A DNA stretch of 38,206 nucleotides from a virus: IMG/VR virus record IMGVR_UViG_3300042890_003757, positions 1 to 38,206 of that record. The stretch is one strand, 5' to 3'. Of the stretch, positions 22,535 to 31,136 are shown piece after piece. A program made the translations under genes and the position numbers. Below the pieces are notes generated by a model that saw nothing but the letters and a program-made list of their open reading frames with translations, made no database searches and was not told the DNA's origin. The first letter of the stretch is position 1; each line of letters starts with the position of its first letter.

Positions 22535-24457
22535 TTAGGATTCCTCAATGTCAGTATTATTCAAAAATAAGTCTAATTTATAATTAAACATAGTATTATA
22601 TAATTCATCAATAGGCATATTTCCAGTATATTCATTTTTTGTTTTCTTATCAATCAAGATTATTTTAACAGTTGAATCATCAAAATCAATTTGTGGATTT
22701 AAGTATATCTTTACAAGTGTTCCATCAAAAATATTGGGATATTCCCTATATTTCCAATCATACCCCTTATTATCCTTAAAATATTTTTCAATTATTTCCA
22801 CTAATTTCATTCTAATTTTTAGAGTTTCTGGATTTGGGTCATCCACAGATCCAAATTCTTCTATAATGACATCTTCTAATACATCTGCAATAACTGGATA
22901 CATATCTTCAGATGAGGGATATACTCTATCAAAATCAACATACCATTCATCAGTTACAATATCAGCATAATCAATATAATCTTCAAAAAGTTGGCAGATA
23001 TCAGTTATTTGGTCAATTCTTTGCCTATTAACATATTGGATAAACTCATAAGAATTCACACTCAAAACTTGTGTATGTGAATAATATCCTGATTCGCTTA
23101 TAAATGCATATTTTTTTATAGAATCTAAATCATTTTCTATAGCGCCATTATAACTTGATATGGTTGCATCATATGTTTTATCTGACCATTTATCAAATAT
23201 TTTATCAAAATAACTTGACTTTCTATTACTAATAATAGTTAAAAAATATTGTTTAAATCTATCTAATGTTGGGAAATTGTAATTCCTATACTTTATATCC
23301 AAACTATTTTTTTCAAAATAATCATCCACATAGTCTTTTATAATATCACCAAAATCATATCTTTCTTCATATATCTCATCAGATAAATTATTATTTCTTT
23401 TTAATCCTTCTAGGTAATCAATATGATTTTTTAAATTTCCAATTGAAGAATAATTTCCAACCTTTGAGCAGGGACTTCTAAGTTCAAAATCAATGTTTGA
23501 CCCATCATATGTTATATCATCAAGAATTCTATCACTAATAAGTGGTATTATTCCTTCCTCTTCATCATCCTCTGTTAATTGGGCATAAGTGTCATTTTTG
23601 GCAAACGCCAAAGCAATTGGATTGCTTATACCAGATTCAACCAATCTTTCAATTCTAACCTCATTTAATTTACTTGCAAACTTATCTGATAGAGCATTTA
23701 TTCTATCAAATTGTTCTTCCTCACTAAAAATACCTTCTTTATTTACTAATAATGGAAAATAAAACTCTCTTAATTCTTCATGTTTAATAAAAAATCCTTT
23801 AACATTTATCATACCATCTCTAACATCTCTAAATTCATCCTTTTTAAATTGAAATTGGTATTTGTGTTTTTCATCACTCTTATCAATCATAATATATATT
23901 GGTGCATAATTGTATGTTGTAAATAAGTTGCTTCTACTCTTGTATGTTGGGTCTAAACTATATTTACCCCAAGTTGTACACCAAGATGAACCAACGCCAA
24001 GCCAGGCTGCTGCCTTCTCTGTTAAAGGTCTAAAAACAACCCATTTTTCTCCATTATGCAGAAGTTTATATGAATCTTTTGGTAATTCTTTTAAAATTTC
24101 TTTTATTGGTGTTTCAATAGATACAATATAATTTTTTACAATATCATATAAATCTGATATTTGCTTGATATTCTTAATATCAATACTCAAATTTTTATTA
24201 TAAACAATAGCCAAGTATCTGGTGGCTTCAACCAAGTTTTCAAGATTTGGCATATTACCAATCTTATAAATGTTCAGTAATATTTTGGCATATTTACCGA
24301 CTTTTACTATTTTATCATTTTTAACAACCGTTTTGGGGTCTGCCTTTATAATTCTATTAAATATTTGCAAAGGTATATCACTATAATACTGGGTATAAAT
24401 TTCTTCCAAAGACTTTGCTTCAGAAATTATGGATTTTAAAGAGTTTAATAGTTTCAT
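22535..24457 (-). CDS. Large unknown protein with capsid-targeting-like leader and W-C-T motif domain
   Basis: 640 residues. The leader MKLLNSLKSIISEAKS has an I-S-E/A site at residue 13, nearly the same as the next gene's leader. Residues about 135-225 hold a compact conserved-looking block: KWVVFRPLTEKAAAWLGVGS, SWCTTWG, LFTTYNYAPIYIMIDKSDEK and KYQFQFKKDEFRDVRDG. The order W-x-x-x-L-G-x-G-x-x-W-C-T, then Y, then a strand and Y-Q-F-x-F with D-x-R-D looks enzymatic. The second half is acidic and helical. No known family can be assigned with confidence. It shares an operon with 24464 and 25992. Confidence 0.7.
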   Translation of the reverse strand: MKLLNSLKSIISEAKSLEEIYTQYYSDIPLQIFNRIIKADPKTVVKNDKIVKVGKYAKILLNIYKIGNMPNLENLVEATRYLAIVYNKNLSIDIKNIKQISDLYDIVKNYIVSIETPIKEILKELPKDSYKLLHNGEKWVVFRPLTEKAAAWLGVGSSWCTTWGKYSLDPTYKSRSNLFTTYNYAPIYIMIDKSDEKHKYQFQFKKDEFRDVRDGMINVKGFFIKHEELREFYFPLLVNKEGIFSEEEQFDRINALSDKFASKLNEVRIERLVESGISNPIALAFAKNDTYAQLTEDDEEEGIIPLISDRILDDITYDGSNIDFELRSPCSKVGNYSSIGNLKNHIDYLEGLKRNNNLSDEIYEERYDFGDIIKDYVDDYFEKNSLDIKYRNYNFPTLDRFKQYFLTIISNRKSSYFDKIFDKWSDKTYDATISSYNGAIENDLDSIKKYAFISESGYYSHTQVLSVNSYEFIQYVNRQRIDQITDICQLFEDYIDYADIVTDEWYVDFDRVYPSSEDMYPVIADVLEDVIIEEFGSVDDPNPETLKIRMKLVEIIEKYFKDNKGYDWKYREYPNIFDGTLVKIYLNPQIDFDDSTVKIILIDKKTKNEYTGNMPIDELYNTMFNYKLDLFLNNTDIEES

Positions 24458-24463
24458 ATTTTT

Positions 24464-25990
24464 TTATTTTTTAATTGGTATATCATTTTCAGAACATAGT
24501 TCATAAAAATTATCTGCAAATTCCTCGTCATTTGGATAGGGGTCATTTATTCTATTAGTATTAACTCTAGGTTTATCTATTTGATCCTCAGTAGCCGCAT
24601 CAAAAAATAAATCTTCCAACTTAGTATATGTTGCCAAATCAGGATAATTTTTAAGTTCATAAAAATTTAATATATCAATACGAATTTTAACATATTCATC
24701 ATTAAAGTCCAATACATCACCATATTCTTCAAATAAACCTCTATAATATTTATAATATGCATCATATACTGCTGTCTCGTATGCTCTATCTAATGATTGT
24801 CTTAATACTGATTGTAAATCATCATCATCTATTTCTTTTATTTTATTACTTAATTCCATATCATAAAATTCATCTTGATTATTTTCAGAATCATCTGTAC
24901 TCCATTTTTTTGAACGATAGATGTTATCAACATAATCTTCTATTTTTTGTTCTAAATTGTTATCTGTATAATGCACAAAATCTTCCCAAGAATAACCAGA
25001 GTCATTATATAAATCACCACTAAACACTTTTTCTAAAAACTTCTCCTCTGAATTACCAAAATTGTCCAAGAAATATTTATAGTGATGATTTTTAATGGTA
25101 ATATCAAAAATAGTCTTTGGTTTTTCTTTAATTAAACCTTTTTTGTATGCCTCAACTCTTAAAAATATATCTAATAATTCTGGTTTTTCTTCAATTATCA
25201 CTTTTAGTGATTCATCACCTAAATCTGTTATTTTAAAATCACTTGCAGAATCATATTCAGAGCCAAATCCAATAATATCAATTTTATCAGTTATTAACAA
25301 TTCAACAATATATTTATGATATTTTTCTGCTGGTTTTGAGTTTTTTTGACCTTTTAATTGTAAAATTTTATCACCATACTTCCCCCCCCATTGAATTGCA
25401 GCAGTTAAATGACTTTTACTTAATGTAAATTTATCATTTATTCTTTTTGTTTCTCTTAATGAATATAAAGTATCCCCCCTAGTTGAAGCACAATGACCCA
25501 TTCTTTTTTGCTCTTCTGTGCACCTTGATGTGGCTAAATCTACCCAATAAAAACCCATTCCATCACTATCTCTAAAATCTAATATAACGTCATTTTCTTC
25601 ATTATAATTATATTCACCATCACCCACACCTAATTCATCATGCCATTTTACTGATTCATTAAATAATGTTTCAAAATTATCATTTTTATGTTCACCTAAA
25701 TTACCATTTAATCCAATTTTAATCCAGTCCATAATGGAGGCCAACTTTGTATAATATCTTCGGTAAGTTTTGTTTAATGATTCAGCTGATGTAAATACAT
25801 CATTCATATCTAATGTATCCAAGGTTTCTTTTTCGCTTTTAATGATTTTATTAACCATTATAACAGCCAATTTGCCACATCTTTCAACAAAGAAATCAGC
25901 AGCTTCATCACTTAATTTTAACTTATTAACCAAAACATCCTTTGCAGATGCCTCTAAGATTAAACTTTTTGCAACATTAATTAATTTCAT
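24464..25990 (-). CDS. Large unknown protein with capsid-targeting-like leader and M-G-H-C motif domain
   Basis: 508 residues. The leader MKLINVAKSLILEASA has an I-L-E/A site at residue 13. Residues about 155-240 contain GMGFYWVDLATSRCTEEQKR, MGHCASTRGDTLYSLRE, HLTAAIQWGGKYGDKILQLK and KYHKYIVELL. The His-Cys followed by a Ser-Leu-Arg strand and an Ile-Gln-Trp/Gly strand recalls PcfJ-like proteins, but the match is too thin to name. Its layout parallels the W-C-T block of the neighbouring product at 22535. It is 6 bases upstream of that gene and 1 base downstream of the glycosyltransferase. Confidence 0.7.
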   Translation of the reverse strand: MKLINVAKSLILEASAKDVLVNKLKLSDEAADFFVERCGKLAVIMVNKIIKSEKETLDTLDMNDVFTSAESLNKTYRRYYTKLASIMDWIKIGLNGNLGEHKNDNFETLFNESVKWHDELGVGDGEYNYNEENDVILDFRDSDGMGFYWVDLATSRCTEEQKRMGHCASTRGDTLYSLRETKRINDKFTLSKSHLTAAIQWGGKYGDKILQLKGQKNSKPAEKYHKYIVELLITDKIDIIGFGSEYDSASDFKITDLGDESLKVIIEEKPELLDIFLRVEAYKKGLIKEKPKTIFDITIKNHHYKYFLDNFGNSEEKFLEKVFSGDLYNDSGYSWEDFVHYTDNNLEQKIEDYVDNIYRSKKWSTDDSENNQDEFYDMELSNKIKEIDDDDLQSVLRQSLDRAYETAVYDAYYKYYRGLFEEYGDVLDFNDEYVKIRIDILNFYELKNYPDLATYTKLEDLFFDAATEDQIDKPRVNTNRINDPYPNDEEFADNFYELCSENDIPIKK

Positions 25991-25991
25991 A

Positions 25992-26699
25992 TTAATCCCA
26001 ATATTTATGCGATTGTTTAAAGAATTCTGGATTATTCCTATTTATAAAAGACTTAAAAAGCATTTTACCCATATAATAAATACCTTTGGATTCAAATCTT
26101 CTATTTAATGTATAAGCGTATTGCTTACTAACTTTAAATTTCTTTGGTTCAACTCTTTTGCTTAACTCATAATCTTCAGCAAAAACACAGTCATTATTAA
26201 ATCCACCCAATTCACGCAATTTTAATGTTCTGAAAAACATAAATCCCCCTAGACAAAATGGGGATATCCTTGAAACCATTTTCCTTAAAAAATCAAGCAT
26301 AATATAAACAAAATCATATTTACCATTTAATGTTTTAAATTTAACGGTAAGCAAATCTAAGTAATTATCTAATGAATCATTCACACAATTTAATAATAAA
26401 TTTTTATCTTTCAAAAAAACATCAGCATCCAGAAATAATGTATAAATTGTATTTGAACGTTTAAAACCTATGTTTCTAGCCTTTGCAGGTAAGCCCCCAG
26501 ACAGCATTTCAATATTCAAATTATTAAATTCATTTAATTTTATCAAACTTTTTGTAATTCTATCATTAGATGAGTCACAAATATAAACATTTGTTCCTGA
26601 AATATTAGTTTGTTTATCCAAATAAGTTAAACAGTCTATTATTACATTTTTTTCATTTTTACATGGGATAACAATTGTTAAATAATCACTTATTTTCAT
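25992..26699 (-). CDS. Family 2 glycosyltransferase (GT-A fold)
   Basis: 235 residues. The start LTIVIPCKNEKNVIIDCLTY is the nucleotide-sugar binding strand of GT2 enzymes. GLPAKARNIGFKRSNTIYTL followed by FLDADVF carries the D-A-D metal motif, and FCLGGFMFFRTLKLRELGGF, then FAEDYELSKRV, supply the acceptor-side G-G-F and E-D-Y motifs. The mid-region (VYIMLDFLRKMVSRI) is hydrophobic and may associate with the membrane. It is the first gene of an operon with two leader-bearing genes, so it may modify virion proteins or the host surface; the acceptor is unknown. Confidence 0.87.
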   Translation of the reverse strand: MKISDYLTIVIPCKNEKNVIIDCLTYLDKQTNISGTNVYICDSSNDRITKSLIKLNEFNNLNIEMLSGGLPAKARNIGFKRSNTIYTLFLDADVFLKDKNLLLNCVNDSLDNYLDLLTVKFKTLNGKYDFVYIMLDFLRKMVSRISPFCLGGFMFFRTLKLRELGGFNNDCVFAEDYELSKRVEPKKFKVSKQYAYTLNRRFESKGIYYMGKMLFKSFINRNNPEFFKQSHKYWD

Positions 26700-26705
26700 C
26701 TTTTT

Positions 26706-26720
26706 TATAAAATAAATATC
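26706..26720 (-). promoter_or_regulatory. Degenerate late-type promoter box
   Basis: Minus-strand GATATTTATTTTATA begins about 21 bases before the ATG at 26699. It keeps ATATTTAT but has extra T residues afterwards. Confidence 0.35.
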
Positions 26721-26772
26721 TTACAAATATTAATATTGTGAAAATTAATTTATTTTATTGCTTTAATTACTC

Positions 26773-26783
26773 ATATTTATAAT
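26773..26783 (+). promoter_or_regulatory. Late-type promoter box
   Basis: ATATTTATAAT ends 10 bases before ATG 26794. Confidence 0.45.
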
Positions 26784-26793
26784 AAAACTACAT

Positions 26794-27570
26794 ATGAAAA
26801 ATTTAATACTCTTATTATTATTTCCAATAATGGTTATTGGACAAAATAATTCCAAACAAAAGACAGAAATGTCAAAAAGTGAAGAATTGAGGGAAAAACA
26901 AAGCATTAGGAATGAAAAATTTGCACCTAAAACGCCAAATGTTGTTATAATTCAAGAAAATCCAAGATTTATGGATAACGGATTTTATAATGTCAACCCA
27001 TATTATAATCCAAATCAAATTACCAGATATATTGGTAGAGATACTAGGAGATATCACCAATATTCCCCAACATATACAGGATTACCATATGCTCCACTTA
27101 AACCATTCAATGGAACTATTGGTTTATCCAAATCAACAAGACTTTATGGGCTATTTACCACAATTGGTGAAAATAAATTCTTTATTGTGGATGTTATGTT
27201 TAGACCAAACCTAGATAATAGTGAATTTTATTCCAATATTAACATACAGAATGCCATCCAGTGGAATGATGAGCGATTAAAGGATATAGAGAAGGGTTAT
27301 AGGATTTATGCTGGCTATGGCCAACGTATAGGCTTTATTTCACCGTTTATTTCAGTTGGTTTTGGTAGTAGAGTTGTTAATTATCAGTTTATTGATGACT
27401 TGGCAGTTTTAAATGGCAGCAAATCATATTCATTTCCAAAATTTGGTAAGAGTTTTGTTGGAATTAAATTTGGGGGGTTATTTGACTTTAAGAAAATTGT
27501 TATTAAGTTTGACATAGACCCAATAAACCCAGACTTTTCGATTGGCGCTGGACTTCGTATAACAAAGTAA
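26794..27570 (+). CDS. Secreted or outer-membrane-type protein with Sec signal peptide
   Basis: 258 residues. MKNLILLLLFPIMVIGQNNS is a Sec signal peptide of the form common in Flavobacteria, with cleavage expected near I-G/Q-N. The next 60 residues are charged and disordered. The remainder is a series of amphipathic strands with many Tyr, Phe and Gly (YRIYAGYGQRIGFISPFISV, GKSFVGIKFGGLF, FSIGAGLRITK), ending in a strand. This suggests an outer-membrane beta-barrel-like protein. It could be a phage-encoded surface factor such as a receptor mask, but nothing shows that directly. It overlaps the next gene by 1 base. Confidence 0.7.
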   Translation: MKNLILLLLFPIMVIGQNNSKQKTEMSKSEELREKQSIRNEKFAPKTPNVVIIQENPRFMDNGFYNVNPYYNPNQITRYIGRDTRRYHQYSPTYTGLPYAPLKPFNGTIGLSKSTRLYGLFTTIGENKFFIVDVMFRPNLDNSEFYSNINIQNAIQWNDERLKDIEKGYRIYAGYGQRIGFISPFISVGFGSRVVNYQFIDDLAVLNGSKSYSFPKFGKSFVGIKFGGLFDFKKIVIKFDIDPINPDFSIGAGLRITK

Positions 27571-27842
27571 TGATTTTTGAATATATTTTAATTTTTATAT
27601 TTCAAATTGTTTTTAATATTTTTAAAACATTGGAAATAAAATACACCTATGAAAATAAGTTAAACCGACTATTGATTAATTCTGTTTGGATTAACTTGAC
27701 ATCATTGTGTACGGCATATTATTCATTGGATAACCTATTTAACCATAACTATGCTGTAGTCCCCGTATATATTGTTGGGAGTATCATTGGGAAGTGGATT
27801 AGTATGGAGGGGTATAAATTAAAAAAGGAAACCATTGATTAA
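27570..27842 (+). CDS. Small inner-membrane protein
   Basis: 90 residues with three likely membrane helices (IFEYILIFIFQIVFNIFKTL, LLINSVWINLTSLCTAYYSL, AVVPVYIVGSIIGKWISM). Start and stop with the upstream secreted-protein gene overlap as TAATG, so the pair is translationally coupled and may act together at the envelope. Similar small three-helix proteins are found in other phages, function unknown. Confidence 0.7.
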   Translation: MIFEYILIFIFQIVFNIFKTLEIKYTYENKLNRLLINSVWINLTSLCTAYYSLDNLFNHNYAVVPVYIVGSIIGKWISMEGYKLKKETID

Positions 27843-27858
27843 TGATTTCCTTTTTTTT
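27821..27858. terminator. Bidirectional hairpin terminator
   Basis: AAAAAAGGAAA and TTTCCTTTTTT pair, with CATT/AATG pairing inside, followed by T residues. It overlaps the end of the gene at 27570 and lies between convergent genes. Confidence 0.75.
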
Positions 27859-27880
27859 AATTAAGTTATTTTTAAATACC

Positions 27881-28627
27881 TTAAAATATTTGTTGGTCTC
27901 TTCTATCCATAAATTGATTTGACTCATAATGGAATTGATAAGGAGCCATAGGATCACCCAAATTAAATATGAAATAATATGCTGAACCAGGGTAGTCTTT
28001 TAAATATCTGCTATAATGCCCGTGTCCAAAAGTACAGAATTTAATTTCTGCGCCTTTTTGAGCTTTAAATAAAATATCACAATATACCTTATGCGTTTCT
28101 TTTGAAATGTCAGATATTTTAAATATTTGATAACCATCAACAAGACCTAATAACTTAATTCCAGCAGCATCTAATTTCAATAAATCATTTTTTGAAACTA
28201 AATTCTCACTACTACCAAGGTCATCATCCATACCAAATTCAATACCTTTTTCTTTGAAAGCAATTGCTGCTTTTTCAAATTCTCTAATATCACGACTAGA
28301 TTTAATCTGATTAATATCTAATATAGAGAAAAACGCTTTACCTGCATTTGACCTTTTGGCTTCCTCAAAGGATTTAAAATAATCCTCATATTTGTAGATA
28401 TCTTCTTCAAGAACTTTCTTTTCAGCAACTCTTGCAGATAACCATTTAATATAAGCACCTTTACCGCCAGCAGCTGACACAATCTCGTCATAAACTTCTT
28501 CGCTAATCTTACCTGAATCAACAAATATTTGTTTATATTGAGCAATAGTTGCTTGATTTTGTTCAGAAATAATTCTTCTAATGATTAATTGTAAATCATT
28601 CTCTGTTAATCTTATTGTTTTTGCCAT
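27881..28627 (-). CDS. Unknown protein with capsid-targeting-like leader
   Basis: 248 residues, starting MAKTIRLTENDLQLIIRRII then SEQ, an I-S-E/Q site at residue 22. The leader is the same R-L-T-E-x-D-L type as at 20627 and 20965, although the mature proteins are unrelated. The mature part is helical in the first half and ends with FGHGHYSRYLKDYPGSAYYF followed by QFHYESNQFMDRRDQQ. That last part has a Y/F-Q-F/L-x-F/Y...F-M-D-x-x-D pattern similar to the Y-Q-F-Q-F...D-V-R-D block of the protein at 22535, so the two may share a domain. Confidence 0.68.
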   Translation of the reverse strand: MAKTIRLTENDLQLIIRRIISEQNQATIAQYKQIFVDSGKISEEVYDEIVSAAGGKGAYIKWLSARVAEKKVLEEDIYKYEDYFKSFEEAKRSNAGKAFFSILDINQIKSSRDIREFEKAAIAFKEKGIEFGMDDDLGSSENLVSKNDLLKLDAAGIKLLGLVDGYQIFKISDISKETHKVYCDILFKAQKGAEIKFCTFGHGHYSRYLKDYPGSAYYFIFNLGDPMAPYQFHYESNQFMDRRDQQIF

Positions 28628-28642
28628 TATTTTGTTTTTTAA

Positions 28643-28652
28643 TTATAAATAT
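28643..28652 (-). promoter_or_regulatory. Late-type promoter box
   Basis: Minus-strand ATATTTATAA ends 15 bases before the ATG at 28627. Confidence 0.45.
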
Positions 28653-28698
28653 CAATATTAGTAAAAAAAAATTATAAATCAAAATTTTTTATTTCATA

Positions 28699-28709
28699 AT
28701 ATTTATAAT
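28699..28709 (+). promoter_or_regulatory. Late-type promoter box
   Basis: ATATTTATAAT ends 13 bases before ATG 28723. It is divergent from the box at 28643. Confidence 0.45.
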
Positions 28710-28722
28710 AAATATATATAAA

Positions 28723-29256
28723 ATGAAAATTAATGAAAATTTTATCCCCGAACGCCCAAAAAAACCATTAAAGAAATTAAAGGGTATTATAGTTCATTGG
28801 ACTGCTAATACTAGAAATGGTGCTGGGGCTGCCTCTCATTTGAATTATTTTAAAAATAATTGGAAAATAGGTTGTACTCATTATGTTGTTGATGATAAAG
28901 AAACAATTTATTTAATACCAGATAATGAAGTTGCCTACCACGTTGGTGATAGAGAAAGAAAAAGCAATCTACCAGTTAGAAAAGCATTAGTACCCCAAGG
29001 CGGAAGTCCTAATGATTATTTCATTGGCATTGAAATGTGTGTAAATATAGACAATGATTGGGGAAAAACCATAAATAATGTGAAAGAATTATTACATCAT
29101 TTATTTGAAAAGCATAACCTAACAGTGGATGATGTTCATCGCCATTTTGATATTTCTGGAAAGGATTGTCCTTTTATGTATCAACCGCAATATGTGAATG
29201 AAAGATATTTTGATTGGGGCTGGATAACTTTTAAAGAATTTATAAAAGCCAAATAA
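28723..29256 (+). CDS. N-acetylmuramoyl-L-alanine amidase (Amidase_2, endolysin type)
   Basis: 177 residues, a single amidase domain like T7 lysozyme. GIIVHWTAN gives zinc ligand His25. CTHYVVDD and VAYHVGDR are the next conserved strands, and IGIEMCVNID is the substrate-cleft strand. VHRHFDISGKDCP gives His141, Lys147 and Cys149, matching H122, K128 and C130 of the T7 enzyme. It cuts between muramic acid and the stem peptide. No signal peptide is present, so release would need a holin. The late-type promoter fits a lysis gene. Confidence 0.9.
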   Translation: MKINENFIPERPKKPLKKLKGIIVHWTANTRNGAGAASHLNYFKNNWKIGCTHYVVDDKETIYLIPDNEVAYHVGDRERKSNLPVRKALVPQGGSPNDYFIGIEMCVNIDNDWGKTINNVKELLHHLFEKHNLTVDDVHRHFDISGKDCPFMYQPQYVNERYFDWGWITFKEFIKAK

Positions 29257-29272
29257 CCCCAACCAAAACTTA

Positions 29273-30322
29273 TTACTTAAATAATTTATCGAATTTTGGA
29301 TACCCATAACCATACCAATCATCTCTACCAGGTTTACCACCATCAGTTAGATTGTTTACCAAGTATTCTTTTAAATCATTCTGATTCTTAATATCTGGAT
29401 TGTATTTTAATAATAATCCAACTGCTGCTGTTCCGTGGGGTGTTGCCATTGATGTACCATCCCAACTAACATAAGAATTATTATCTTTAAAACATGACCA
29501 AATTTGCACACCAGGGGCAATACCGACCAGCGTGTTGCCATATTGTGAGAAAGATGCCTTGTTACCCCTACTATCGTGTGCACCCCAAGAAATGACATTC
29601 TGCAAGCCCCCCGGAAATGATAATAAACCAGTTCCATTATTACCAGCAGCAGCATTAACAAATGCTCCATTATTTATTGCTTCATTTATAGCTTTTGTTA
29701 TTGCATTATTTTCAGTGGTTGCACCCCAAGAGAAATTAAACACCAATAAATAATCTTTAAAATTATCTTTCCAAACATTTAATCCGTGATTTATAGCATT
29801 AATTAAACTTTGTGTTGATCCACCGCCATTAGAACCCAATCCTTTTTGTGCCATAATTAAATCCCCGTGATTAACACCATTAACATAGCCAACACCAAGT
29901 TTATATTGCGGATGTTTACCTAATATAATACCTGCAACATGGTGGCCGTGTCCGTGTCCATCATCTTGAGTAGTATCAGTTGTAAAGTCTTTACAAAACT
30001 TCTTATCAACAAATTGATTATCTGACGTTAATGCAGTATGTGTCGGATAAGCCATAGTATCAACAACACAATAAAGAATTTTTCTTTTAAACTTACTACC
30101 AGATTTCAATTTTTCATCAAGAATCTGACTTTGTAGGAAATTCCAACCCCAACTTGGTTGATTATTTAATGCAGTCGCTTTTGATAAAGCCTGTATTTGG
30201 GTTGGGGGCAAATCCAGAATAATGTCATTACCCTCTTCTAAGGCTTTGAAGTATTTAGCAATCAAATCAAAATTGATTTTTTTAGCTAATGCCACATCTG
30301 CTGAACTGAAATTTAAATTCAT
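29273..30322 (-). CDS. Subtilisin-like serine protease (S8)
   Basis: 349 residues with the complete triad: Asp88 in YCVVDTM, His125 in DGHGHGHHVAG, Ser291 in WDGTSMATPHG. The oxyanion Asn lies in NAAAGNNG (about 228). Residues 1-80 have no signal peptide and may be a small prodomain or folding segment. Without a signal it acts in the cytoplasm or inside the virion. Intracellular subtilisins process other proteins; head maturation or digestion of host proteins are both possible, but canonical T4-type prohead proteases are of a different (S77) family. It has no L-x-E type leader. Confidence 0.9.
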   Translation of the reverse strand: MNLNFSSADVALAKKINFDLIAKYFKALEEGNDIILDLPPTQIQALSKATALNNQPSWGWNFLQSQILDEKLKSGSKFKRKILYCVVDTMAYPTHTALTSDNQFVDKKFCKDFTTDTTQDDGHGHGHHVAGIILGKHPQYKLGVGYVNGVNHGDLIMAQKGLGSNGGGSTQSLINAINHGLNVWKDNFKDYLLVFNFSWGATTENNAITKAINEAINNGAFVNAAAGNNGTGLLSFPGGLQNVISWGAHDSRGNKASFSQYGNTLVGIAPGVQIWSCFKDNNSYVSWDGTSMATPHGTAAVGLLLKYNPDIKNQNDLKEYLVNNLTDGGKPGRDDWYGYGYPKFDKLFK

Positions 30323-30377
30323 ATTAGTATATTTTTTTAGATAAATAGTTTTTTATTTATTTTTTTTGAATAAATAT

Positions 30378-30388
30378 ATATTTATAGT
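30378..30388 (+). promoter_or_regulatory. Late-type promoter box deciding the start of the next gene
   Basis: ATATTTATAGT lies 19 bases before ATG 30408 and inside the longer open frame from 30366, so 30408 is the better start. Confidence 0.45.
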
Positions 30389-30407
30389 AATAATAAAAAA
30401 TAACAAC

Positions 30408-30905
30408 ATGAGTATAAAATTTAGCATAAGTAATGATGATAAGATTAGAATACAGAATCTTTATCTTAATGAAAAATCAAAGGAAGAAAATAGAAAATTC
30501 TGCCACAAAAATAATGTGAAGAGTTTGGAAGAAATTGTTGGTGAAGATGACCAAGAAGATTATATTGAAGGAATTAAAATTAGAAAATCTGGTATTAATT
30601 CACTAACAGATATGATTGAAACTTTGAAAACAATGAGAACAAGGCCAAACCTAAATGATAGGGGTGAAGACTTATGCTTTAAAGTATCTAAAACAATAAA
30701 TCAATATAAACCATACAATTACTTTGATGAAACAAGTAATCAATGTGTTTCTGCTATGGATAAAATAATTGAATTATATAAAGAAAATAAGCACGGGGAA
30801 GAATTAGTTAAAGACTTAGAAAAAGTCTATAATGATGAAAGCGTTTCACCAAGGGGGAGAGAATACATTAAGCATTGCTTGGGTGTTATAAAAGGCAAGA
30901 ACTAA
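30408..30905 (+). CDS. Unknown protein with capsid-targeting-like leader
   Basis: 165 residues from ATG 30408. MSIKFSISNDDKIRIQNLYL then NEK ends L-N-E at residue 22; the leader is of the D-K-x-R-I-x-N type, as in the proteins at 16434 and 19520. The mature part is about 143 residues, helical and highly charged (KSLEEIVGEDDQEDYIEGIK). No motif recognised. Its stop overlaps the convergent small gene by 4 bases and lies within a shared terminator. Confidence 0.67.
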   Translation: MSIKFSISNDDKIRIQNLYLNEKSKEENRKFCHKNNVKSLEEIVGEDDQEDYIEGIKIRKSGINSLTDMIETLKTMRTRPNLNDRGEDLCFKVSKTINQYKPYNYFDETSNQCVSAMDKIIELYKENKHGEELVKDLEKVYNDESVSPRGREYIKHCLGVIKGKN

Positions 30906-30918
30906 GTCATTGCCTTTT
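30890..30918. terminator. Bidirectional terminator in the overlap of convergent genes
   Basis: AAAAGGCAA and TTGCCTTTT pair around an 11-base loop that contains both stop codons. Confidence 0.65.
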
Positions 30919-31099
30919 TAACCGTTTTACTTATCCCTTTATTTAAATTGGCTTCGTAAACTCTATTGTACTTTATTGCTACCTCAACAGGTCCTTTCGT
31001 TGTTATGGCTTCATCATAAAACCAAGTGGTTGTTGAATTTTCATCAGTAAACACTCTGGTGTATTTCTTTGGCGTGTTGGTTGGGGTTTCTTTTTTCAT
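30902..31099 (-). CDS. Small unknown basic protein
   Basis: 65 residues: MKKETPTNTPKKYTRVFTDE then STTTWFYDEAITTKGPVEVA. It starts Pro/Thr/Lys rich, followed by a short strand-rich part. No known motif. The upstream TATCTTTACA box (31108-31117) is close to the host type, so it is likely an early gene. The first residues resemble the MKKET start of the repeat proteins by chance only. Confidence 0.55.
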   Translation of the reverse strand: MKKETPTNTPKKYTRVFTDENSTTTWFYDEAITTKGPVEVAIKYNRVYEANLNKGISKTVKKAMT

Positions 31100-31107
31100 C
31101 TTTTTTT

Positions 31108-31117
31108 TGTAAAGATA
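31108..31117 (-). promoter_or_regulatory. Host-like promoter box
   Basis: Minus-strand TATCTTTACA lies 8 bases before the ATG at 31099, one base from TAnnTTTG. Confidence 0.4.
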
Positions 31118-31136
31118 ATGAAAAATATTTAAATTT

